Assembly: GCA_031275955.1 (NCBI GenBank)
Contig: JAISNZ010000068.1
Span: forward strand, 1-21,205
Reading direction: 5' to 3'
Length of the DNA: 21,205 nucleotides
Origin: Desulfovibrio sp.
GTDB taxonomy: Bacteria > Desulfobacterota > Desulfovibrionia > Desulfovibrionales > Desulfovibrionaceae
The position numbers were made by a program, and so were the translations under genes. This document shows, one piece after another, positions 15,212-21,205 of this stretch (position 1 is its first letter; every line of letters starts with the position of its first letter). The notes below the pieces were generated by a model. That model was not told the DNA's origin and searched no databases. It saw only the letters and a program-made list of their open reading frames with translations.

Positions 15212-16660
15212 TCAGGCGGAGGCCCTGCCGGCTCCAAAAGGATCTTTTATCCGGTACCGCGCCGCTTTTTTTACGATGGTGGAGTGATCCAGGCCCAAAG
15301 CGGAAGCGGCTTCCCGGTATGAGGAATAGTTTTTCAGCGCCTTTTCCCAGTATTCCCTTTCAAAGGCTTCCAGGGCCTCGCGGTAGGGGCGGGCGGCCTG
15401 GGGAAAGATCTCGCCTCCGTTGTGCATCCGGTGCGGCAGGTGTTCCGGCAGAATGACCGGGCCGGTATTGATGATGCTCAGCCGCTCCAGGAGGTTTTCC
15501 AGTTCGCGGATATTTCCGGGCCAGGAATATTGCTCAAAAAGGGCGCAGACTTGCGGGGAGAGGGTCTTTTCCCGTCCGTAGCGGGCGCTGAAGCGCTGCA
15601 GAAAGAAATGGGCCAGGGGGATGATGTCTTCTCCCCTGTTGCGCAGGGGGGGGAGGCAGAGGGAGAGGACATTGAGGCGATAGAAAAGGTCGGCGCGGAA
15701 GGCGCGCTGTTCCACCATTTCTTCAAGGGAACGGTTGGTGGCGGCCATGATGCGCACATCCACCGTAATGAGGCGGTTGCCGCCCAGGCGGAAGAACTCC
15801 TTGCTCTGCACGAAGCGCAGGAGTTTAACTTGCAGGGGCGCGGGCAGTTCTCCGATTTCGTCCAGAAAGACGGTTCCCCCGTTGGCCGCTTCAAAAAGGC
15901 CGACGCGGCCCTGTTTGCGCGCGCCGGTAAAGGCTCCGCCCTCGTATCCGAAAAGCTCCGCCTCCAGAAGCTGCTCCGGTATGGCCCCGCAGTTGATTTT
16001 CAACAGAGGCTTGTCCCGGCGCAGGCTGTGGGCGTGCATGAAGTCCGCGGCCACCTCCTTGCCGGTGCCAGATTCTCCGCTGATCAACACCGGGGCGGCG
16101 GTGGAGGCATACTCCAGGGCGAGGCGAAAGACCCCGCGCATTCCGGCGCTCCGGGCCGTATAATGCTCCTGCCGGGTTTGGCGGTTCATGCTTTCCAGAA
16201 TGGCCGCATAGCGGTCGGCGGAGTCCTTGGCCTCTTTGAGCTCGGTTTCCAGCCTGTGCACTGCGGACATATCCCGAACATTGGTCACGATGCAGAACAT
16301 TTCGCCTTTCTCGTCGAAGACCGGATTGGCGGTGTTCAGGGTGCGCACGGTTCCGTTGCGAAAAATTTGTTCGGCCGTGACCGGGCGGCGGTTTTCCACG
16401 GCAAGCTGGGTGGCCGAGGAAGAAAAAAAGCCGCGCCCGGCAAGTTCCTGCACCGTGCAGCCGACCACGTCCTCCTCCGCGGCGCCGGATATGCTAAGGT
16501 AGCTCCTGTTTACGCGTAGCAGCCTGCCTGTGCCGTCGGCGACCACCAGACCGTCCAGGGAGGACTCGAACATGACTTCGTATTCCCTGTTCAGCTTGCG
16601 CAGGCGGTCTATCTCTTTTTCCAGTTCCTTCAGGGATCGCGGCGTTGTTTGCCCGGACAT
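15212..16660 (-). CDS. PAS-domain sigma54-dependent transcriptional activator, probable T6SS regulator
   Basis: This 482-residue enhancer-binding protein has an N-terminal coiled coil (about 8-30) and one PAS domain (about 30-135: DGLVVADGTGRLLRVNRSYL). A linker helix leads to an AAA+ domain with Walker A GESGTGKE at 195-202, the sigma54-contacting GAFTGA at 242-247 and Walker B FLDEIGEL at 265-272. A C-terminal Fis/TyrR-like helix-turn-helix follows (YREAASALGLDHSTIVKKAARY). There is no receiver domain, so the PAS probably senses a ligand or redox state directly. T6SS clusters often carry such activators. I chose ATG 16660 because AGGAG lies 5 nt upstream. A longer in-frame TTG at 16699 has no such site. 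The LPPLRNRGED motif is encoded over a run of eight C. Confidence 0.92.
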   Translation of the reverse strand: MSGQTTPRSLKELEKEIDRLRKLNREYEVMFESSLDGLVVADGTGRLLRVNRSYLSISGAAEEDVVGCTVQELAGRGFFSSSATQLAVENRRPVTAEQIFRNGTVRTLNTANPVFDEKGEMFCIVTNVRDMSAVHRLETELKEAKDSADRYAAILESMNRQTRQEHYTARSAGMRGVFRLALEYASTAAPVLISGESGTGKEVAADFMHAHSLRRDKPLLKINCGAIPEQLLEAELFGYEGGAFTGARKQGRVGLFEAANGGTVFLDEIGELPAPLQVKLLRFVQSKEFFRLGGNRLITVDVRIMAATNRSLEEMVEQRAFRADLFYRLNVLSLCLPPLRNRGEDIIPLAHFFLQRFSARYGREKTLSPQVCALFEQYSWPGNIRELENLLERLSIINTGPVILPEHLPHRMHNGGEIFPQAARPYREALEAFEREYWEKALKNYSSYREAASALGLDHSTIVKKAARYRIKDPFGAGRASA

Positions 16661-16702
16661 CTCTTCTCCTGTTTCCGCCGCGGCGGTGAATACTTTCAAC
16701 TA

Positions 16703-16720
16703 TGGTGGCAAATTTCACCA
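16703..16720 (-). promoter_or_regulatory. Possible operator overlapping the regulator's -10 region
   Basis: TGGTG and CACCA arms, 8 nt apart, cover the proposed -10 element and start point of the activator gene. The arms are short, so the call is weak. Negative autoregulation would fit. Confidence 0.25.
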
Positions 16721-16740
16721 CATCCGTACTTTCCCGTCAA
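16712..16740 (-). promoter_or_regulatory. Candidate sigma70 promoter of the sigma54-type activator gene
   Basis: On the minus strand TTGACG (16740-16735) is followed after 17 nt by TGAAAT (16717-16712). The predicted start is near 16705, about 45 nt before ATG 16660, giving a leader that contains AGGAG. Confidence 0.45.
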
Positions 16741-16765
16741 GCGACAATCTCAGGCCCTGGGAAAG

Positions 16766-16810
16766 GCTGATGTATCTTTTTGAGGGGGGACGTTGCCCCG
16801 ATACATCAGC
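16766..16810 (-). terminator. Long interrupted inverted repeat between the MinD-like gene and the activator gene
   Basis: Perfect 11-bp arms GCTGATGTATC / GATACATCAGC enclose 23 nt that contain a second, smaller GGGG/CCCC pair. It begins 26 nt after the MinD-like gene's stop codon. No T-run follows on the minus strand, so termination would be atypical. It also lies 26 nt upstream of the activator's -35, where a regulator could bind. Confidence 0.45.
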
Positions 16811-16835
16811 GTTTTCCTGGATGTTGCTGAGGGGT

Positions 16836-17666
16836 TTATTCCTTCCGGCTGGGGATGCTGGCGCGAAGGGGGACGGAGACGGCCTCGTTGGCGAGGAGGG
16901 TTCCCCGCGTGGTATGCAGCGAGGCGGCAATCTGCATACAGTCCAGGGCGGCCGGGGATTTGGGATTGACCTGAAGGAAGGGGCGCTGTTTGCGGACGGC
17001 CTCGGGTACGGCCCCATCCAGACGAATGCCCCCCAGATATTCGGGTGTGAAACCGAGAAAGCGTTGGCAGACAGCGGACAGGCGGGCATATGTCCGTTTG
17101 GCCTCAGCCGGGGAGTCGGCCTGATTGACCAGAATGGAGAAATCGTCGATCCCGTAAGTCGTGGAAAGCACTTTCATCAGGGCGTAGCTGTCCGTCAGGG
17201 AAGTGGGTTCAGGGGTCACCACCACAAGGCGCAGGGCGGTCATGGCGCCGAATCCCAGGGCGGAGGGGGAGATGCCGGCCCCGATGTCCAGAGCGAGAAA
17301 ATCGTAGCGCTCGGCCAGGGGATTGAGTTTTTCGCGCAAAAGGGCGTGCGCCTCCTGATCCAGATCAATGACGGCGGTTACCCCGGAGTTGGCCGGAAGG
17401 AGGTCAAACCCCTCGGACCCGGCAGGGCCGATGGATATAAGGATATCCGCGGGGTCCCGGTTTTCCATGAAGATATCCTGGAGGTCGTTGCCGGGCGAGA
17501 TGCCGAGGAGAACGTCGAGATTGGCCAGGCCCAGGTCCGAATCCACGAGCAGGACGGTGTGCCCCATCTGGTGCAGGCCGTAGCAGAGGTTGAGAGCCAG
17601 ATTGCTTTTGCCCACGCCTCCTTTGCCGCTGAGAACGGAAAAACTGACGGTCAGATTGGTGTTCAT
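16836..17666 (-). CDS. MinD/ParA-family ATPase, FlhG-like
   Basis: The 276-residue P-loop ATPase has a deviant Walker A, SGKGGVGKS at 13-21, and the MinD/FlhG signature VDSDLGLANLDVLLG at 41-55. DFLALDIGAGIS is its Walker-B region, and TPEPTSLTDSYALMK follows. Such proteins dimerise on ATP and position flagella, chemoreceptors or division proteins at the membrane or pole. The overall look is FlhG/YlxH, but the N-terminal DQAxxLR activation helix of FlhG is missing, and no flhF is visible. I chose ATG 17666: GGAG, overlapping the GGDEF gene's stop, is 8 nt upstream. GTG 17675 is an alternative. It starts 5 nt after the GGDEF gene, so the two are probably one unit. Confidence 0.85.
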   Translation of the reverse strand: MNTNLTVSFSVLSGKGGVGKSNLALNLCYGLHQMGHTVLLVDSDLGLANLDVLLGISPGNDLQDIFMENRDPADILISIGPAGSEGFDLLPANSGVTAVIDLDQEAHALLREKLNPLAERYDFLALDIGAGISPSALGFGAMTALRLVVVTPEPTSLTDSYALMKVLSTTYGIDDFSILVNQADSPAEAKRTYARLSAVCQRFLGFTPEYLGGIRLDGAVPEAVRKQRPFLQVNPKSPAALDCMQIAASLHTTRGTLLANEAVSVPLRASIPSRKE

Positions 17667-17671
17667 GAGGA

Positions 17672-18538
17672 TCACTCCGCGCTTATGCTGGAAAACAGCA
17701 TCTCTTTTTCGTGGGAACGGACCATGCCGGCCCGATCCTGCGCTCTCCTGCCGCTTTGAGCCACCAGGATCCGGTTTTTGCCCCGGTTTTTGGCGGCGTA
17801 GAGGGCCGCGTCCGCTTCGGCCAGCAATTTTTTGGCGCTGACAGCGCCTTCCAGGAGGGCAAGACTGGAGATTCCGGCGGAAAAGGTTATGGAAAAGGTC
17901 CTTTTCCCCGCATGGAAGATTTCCCTGGAAAAGGTTTTCAGGATGCGGTCGCCGAGCATGATTCCCGTCCAGCAGGAAGTGGCGGGGAAGATCAGGGCGA
18001 ATTCTTCTCCGCCGATGCGGGCGGCGAGATCATAGGACCGCACCGAGCGGCTCAGCACCTCCCCCAGGCGCTGCAGAACGATGTCGCCGTGGAGATGGCC
18101 GTAGGTGTCGTTTATGCCTTTGAAGTTGTCGAGATCAAGGAGCATCAGGCAGAGTTCGTTCTGGGAGCGGATCGCCCGTTCAATTTCCTCCTCCAGACGA
18201 CGATCAAAGAGGCGGCGGTTGGCGAGTCCGGTGAGGACATCATGATCGCGCTGGAAGGACATCCGTTCCAGGGTGGCCTGGAAGCTGGACGCGGCTGAGG
18301 CCGGATCGCCGTTTAAGGGAATGATCGTCCATTGCTCCAGGCCGTGCAGGGAGGCGAATCGTTCCCATTCCTCAAGGCTGACCTGGCTGACGATGCGCGT
18401 CAGGGCCAGGGCCTGCGCGGCGCCGGCCCTGGCGCCGGCTTTTGTCTGGATAAGCTGTGCCACCTGCTCAAGTTCCCTGACCAGGTCCGGCGAAAGATCC
18501 CCTCCGGGGACAGCGGGAAGATGAGCTGGGGTCGCCAT
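17672..18538 (-). CDS. GGDEF-domain diguanylate cyclase
   Basis: This 288-residue soluble protein has a helical N-terminal region (about 15-95) of unknown role, then a GGDEF domain. Visible motifs are DVLTGLANRRLF at 100-111, LLDLDNFKGINDTYGH at 133-148 and active-site GGEEF at 176-180. An allosteric I-site RxxD (RSYD, 167-170) sits exactly five residues before GGEEF. It should make cyclic di-GMP from two GTP and be product-inhibited. There is no transmembrane segment or phosphodiesterase domain. I chose ATG 18538 over 18595; AGGA lies 12 nt upstream, which is a long spacing. Its partner is the MinD-like ATPase immediately downstream. Confidence 0.88.
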   Translation of the reverse strand: MATPAHLPAVPGGDLSPDLVRELEQVAQLIQTKAGARAGAAQALALTRIVSQVSLEEWERFASLHGLEQWTIIPLNGDPASAASSFQATLERMSFQRDHDVLTGLANRRLFDRRLEEEIERAIRSQNELCLMLLDLDNFKGINDTYGHLHGDIVLQRLGEVLSRSVRSYDLAARIGGEEFALIFPATSCWTGIMLGDRILKTFSREIFHAGKRTFSITFSAGISSLALLEGAVSAKKLLAEADAALYAAKNRGKNRILVAQSGRRAQDRAGMVRSHEKEMLFSSISAE

Positions 18539-18541
18539 TAA

Positions 18542-18569
18542 ATTATAACATCCTGAAATAAAGATACAA
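18542..18569 (-). promoter_or_regulatory. Candidate promoter abutting the GGDEF gene start
   Basis: On the minus strand TTGTAT (18569-18564), a 16-nt spacer and a perfect TATAAT (18547-18542) end 3 nt before ATG 18538. If used, the mRNA would be leaderless or start inside the gene. The alternative is read-through from prfB, as no clear terminator lies in the 99-bp gap between them. Confidence 0.3.
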
Positions 18570-18637
18570 CAGAGCGCTTCCACTTTTTTCGGCAACGGCA
18601 GTGCTTTCAGAAAATTATCAGCGTGAGGCGACAGCGT

Positions 18638-19754
18638 CTATGGGGATTTCCTCGCATGGCGATACAGGAGCAAACTCCGTACAAGGTTGTCGATGGCGCC
18701 GTCGAGTACCGCGTCCACATCCGTCTCTTCGGCATTTGTGCGGTGATCCTTTACCAGCCTGTACGGTTGCAAGGTATACGTCCGTATCTGGCTGCCGAAG
18801 TTGATGGCCTCCTTGTCCTGGTACTGAGCCTTTTTCTCCTCGGCCGCCTTGCGCAGTTCGCGCTCGTACAGGCGCGCCCGCAGAACGCGCAGGGCTGAAT
18901 CCTTGTTGCTGTGCTGTGATTTTTCGTTCTGGCACTGGACCACGGTATTGGTGGGCAGGTGCGTGATGCGCACGGCCGAGTTTGTCCTGTTCACATGCTG
19001 TCCGCCCGAGCCGCTGGCCCGGAAGACATCAATGCGCAGATCCTCCTCGTTGATGACGATGGAGATTGCCTTGTCCGCGTCCGGAAGGACATCCACGGAG
19101 GCAAAGGAGGTGTGGCGGCGTCCGGAGGAATCAAAGGGCGAAATGCGGATGAGGCGGTGAATGCCTTTTTCTTCCCGGAGCAGGCCATAGGCGTTTTCGC
19201 CGGAAATGCGCAGGGTGACGCTTTTGATGCCGGCCTCTTCGCCGTCAAGAAAATCCAGATATTCCGTTGTGAAGCGATGGCGGTCAGCCCAGCGCTGGTA
19301 CATGCGCAGGAGCATGCCCGCCCAGTCCTGGGCGTCGGTGCCGCCGGCGCCTGGGTGGATATCCACGATGGCGGGCAGGTGATCCTCGGCATCCGCCAGC
19401 AGCATCTCCAGTTCCGCCTCTTCCAGCAGGGCGCGCAGGGTTTCCAGGGAGACGGAAAGTCCCTCCAGGGCTTCTTCGGAATCTTCTTCCCCGGCAAGGA
19501 ACAGCCAGTCTTCCAGATCCTGCCGGGTCCGATCCAGGCGGGAAAAACGCTCCAGTCCGTTCTCCAGGCGGCTTTTCTCCTGAAGCACCGGAGTCAGTTC
19601 CCCGGGGTTCTCCCAGATGCGCGGGGCAGCCAGTTGTTTTTCTATTTCTTCCAGGCGCCGCGCGGCTTCTGAGACGTCAAAGCCGCCCCCGGAGGGAGGT
19701 GAATTGGGCCAGAAGGGGAGAGGCGGCGGAACGCAGTTCAGCAAGTTGGTGCAT
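18638..19754 (-). CDS. prfB: Peptide chain release factor 2, expressed by programmed +1 frameshift
   Basis: RF2 ends translation at UGA and UAA. Translation starts at ATG 19754 (MHQLAELRSAASPLLAQF...) and reaches Leu25 (CTT, 19682-19680). It must then skip T19679 to continue as Asp (GAC, 19678-19676) through DVSEAARRLEEIEKQL. The coding parts are therefore 19754-19680 and 19678-18638, together 371 residues, close to the family's usual 365-370. Diagnostic motifs in the second part are SPFD for stop-codon recognition and GSGGQHVNRTNSAVRITHLPT with the catalytic GGQ. The start lies 12 nt after the lnt stop, without an obvious Shine-Dalgarno site, so coupling to lnt is likely. The longer single-frame reading into lnt is an artefact of the frameshift. 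Confidence 0.95.
19676..19692 (-). promoter_or_regulatory. prfB programmed frameshift site with internal Shine-Dalgarno-like element
   Basis: The minus strand shows CTT-TGA-C after a GGGGG that ends 3 nt before CTT. This is the arrangement known from other prfB genes, where the G-rich element pairs with 16S rRNA and promotes the +1 shift. Low RF2 slows reading of the UGA and raises frameshifting, giving autoregulation. Confidence 0.93.
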
Positions 19755-19766
19755 GGTCGGGTGGGG

Positions 19767-21205
19767 TTACAGGTGGGTGAAAATTCGTCCGCCGGGCCTG
19801 AACCGGGGCAGGAACAGGAGGAGGAGGGCGGCGGCGGCCAGGAATATCCGCAAAAAGGGGTGCAGAAGATAAAACAGGGTGATTTCCCCGGACGGCCGCA
19901 CCCAGGCCGCAACGGCGGTTTCCGTGAAGAGCCGGCTTTCTTTGTCGATGCGGCCGAAAGCGTCAACAACGGCGGTATAGCCGGTATTGGTGGCGCGCAC
20001 AAGGGGCCGGCGCAACTCAACGGCGCGCATGGCCGCCAGATGAAGATGCTGGCGGGGGGCCGGGGTTGCGCCGAACCAGGCGTCGTTGCTGACTGTGACC
20101 AGCACATGCGCCCCGTCGGCAACCCGTTGCCGGGCAAGTTCCGGAAAAATGACCTCATAGCAGATCAGCATGCCGAGGGCAACTCCGTTGGAAGCCGGGG
20201 TTGCATCCGCGGCGCCGGGCAGCGGCCGGACGCCGTCCGGGAAAAGGGTGACGAGGGCGGCGTTGCGGCCGGGGGAAAAATCCATTCCCTGCAAAATGCG
20301 CCTCAGGAACTGGAAATCGGCGGCCAGGGGGAGATATTCCCCAAAGGGGACCAGATGTTCCTTGTCATAGGTTCCGAGGTTGAGGCCCGCTGGAGAGAGG
20401 AACTGCACCCGGTTGAAAAGGACGGGCCCGCCGCCGTCCGAAATCCCTGAGCCCAGAGTCCCGAAAGCCAGATGGATGCCGCGGCGCAGGACAAAGCGCC
20501 GCAGGACATCGGAAAGAACGTCTGCGCCCGATGGCTGAAAGTAGAAGGGCATGGCTGTTTCCGGCCAGAGGACGAGGTCAATGGCCTCGAAGCCTTCCCG
20601 ACCTGCCCGGGACAGTCCCTGCTCGGTAAGGTTCATGTATGTGCGGACAGCCGCTTGCTGAAAGGCGGGGATCCACTTCTGGTTCTGGTCAATGTTGCCC
20701 TGCACCATGAGCACGCCGAAAGGGCGGGAGAGCGCGGTCGGGGGCAGGTTCTTCAGACGGACCGCGCCATACAGGGGGGGAGCGAGGCAGAGGAGAACCC
20801 CTCCGGCCAGAAACAGAGAACGGCCCCTGAGGGGGAAGGCGGCGGCAAGGAGGCAGGCTCCGGCGGCATAAAGGCCGGAAAGGCCATAGCCGCCTGTCAG
20901 GCAGGCCGCCTGTATCCATTCCGGCCAGGGGACAAAGGCCGCGCTCAGGACAAGCCAGGGGAAACCTGTGAACAGGAGGCCGCCAAGGACTTCAAAACCG
21001 GCCCAGGCCGCGCCGCCGGCCAGGGCCGGGACAAAAGAGGGCCGTTGGCCTGGTTTTTCGGAACTGCCGCTGGAAAAGAAGATCAGAGCCCGGCGCATGG
21101 CCAGACAGGTCAGGGCGGTGAAGACGGCCAGGTAGGCGTTCAGGAGGATGACGCAGGGAATCGCCAGAGGCAGGGGCAGACCGCCTACCTGGGTGATGGG
21201 CAGGG
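19767..21205 (-). CDS. lnt: Apolipoprotein N-acyltransferase, 5' end cut by the window edge
   Basis: Lnt adds the third acyl chain to lipoproteins on the periplasmic side of the inner membrane. The frame is open through the right edge (GGLPLPLAIPCVILLNAYLA precedes the first in-window ATG), so the true start is beyond 21205. Several hydrophobic segments lead to a nitrilase-fold domain with the expected catalytic residues: Glu in VLWPETAMPF, Lys in YDKEHLVPFGEYLP and Cys in MLICYEVIFPE, followed by VSNDAWFG. A final transmembrane segment (LRIFLAAAALLLLFLPRF) precedes the C-terminus. The ATG at 21098 is internal. It overlaps nothing and ends 12 nt before prfB. TssJ needs this pathway to mature. 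Confidence 0.94.
   Translation of the reverse strand, partial: LPITQVGGLPLPLAIPCVILLNAYLAVFTALTCLAMRRALIFFSSGSSEKPGQRPSFVPALAGGAAWAGFEVLGGLLFTGFPWLVLSAAFVPWPEWIQAACLTGGYGLSGLYAAGACLLAAAFPLRGRSLFLAGGVLLCLAPPLYGAVRLKNLPPTALSRPFGVLMVQGNIDQNQKWIPAFQQAAVRTYMNLTEQGLSRAGREGFEAIDLVLWPETAMPFYFQPSGADVLSDVLRRFVLRRGIHLAFGTLGSGISDGGGPVLFNRVQFLSPAGLNLGTYDKEHLVPFGEYLPLAADFQFLRRILQGMDFSPGRNAALVTLFPDGVRPLPGAADATPASNGVALGMLICYEVIFPELARQRVADGAHVLVTVSNDAWFGATPAPRQHLHLAAMRAVELRRPLVRATNTGYTAVVDAFGRIDKESRLFTETAVAAWVRPSGEITLFYLLHPFLRIFLAAAALLLLFLPRFRPGGRIFTHL

Noticed and set aside
19755..20158. Extension of the prfB frame upstream into lnt, giving a 506-residue protein.
   Set aside because: The extra N-terminus is low-complexity and antisense to nothing useful. 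The frameshift site and ATG 19754 explain the true N-terminus.
1..21205. CRISPR array, insertion sequence, integrase, tRNA or rRNA.
   Set aside because: I saw no regularly spaced repeats, transposase or integrase frames, or cloverleaf or rRNA-like stretches.

Overview
The window is a GC-rich, almost fully coding stretch from a Gram-negative bacterium. TssJ and apolipoprotein N-acyltransferase imply an outer membrane with lipoproteins. The inverse-autotransporter adhesin, and the lnt, prfB, GGDEF and MinD-like genes next to a type VI secretion system (T6SS), would suit a host-associated member of the Desulfovibrio group. That placement is inference from gene style, not from a marker gene. Every gene except one lies on the minus strand, so the biological reading order runs from high to low coordinates.

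Right side (about 21205 to 16836): the 3' part of lnt, then prfB with its programmed +1 frameshift at CTTTGAC. These are followed by a GGDEF diguanylate cyclase and a MinD/FlhG-like ATPase that begins 5 nt after it. This looks like chromosomal backbone. A 175-bp gap holds a long inverted repeat and a candidate promoter.

Middle and left (about 16660 to 1): a T6SS locus. It starts with a PAS-AAA+-HTH sigma54-type activator that ends at a strong hairpin. Next is a 292-bp leader region with two perfect stem-loops, then tssA, tssC, a proline-rich membrane-anchored protein with an AMIN-like C-terminal domain, tssJ, tssK, tssL, tssM, tssE and tssF. The last gene is a large inverse autotransporter (intimin/invasin type) that runs off the left edge. 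Most junctions are 4-nt stop/start overlaps or gaps of a few bases, so tssJ to tssF are translationally coupled. A soluble lytic transglycosylase gene is the only plus-strand gene. It sits inside the locus, with its start codon overlapping that of tssJ and its 3' end overlapping the AMIN-like gene.

The genes describe a trans-envelope injection machine: TssJ, TssL and TssM form the membrane complex, TssK, TssE and TssF belong to the baseplate, TssC is the sheath and TssA the assembly cap. Apparent helpers are a peptidoglycan-cutting enzyme, a possible peptidoglycan-binding anchor, an adhesin and a dedicated transcription activator. tssB, tssG, hcp, clpV and vgrG are not in the window. The most unusual signals are a run of ten G inside the tssM coding sequence, which could make the system phase-variable, the adhesin joined to the operon, and the AMIN-like protein. 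TssL has no peptidoglycan-binding domain of its own.
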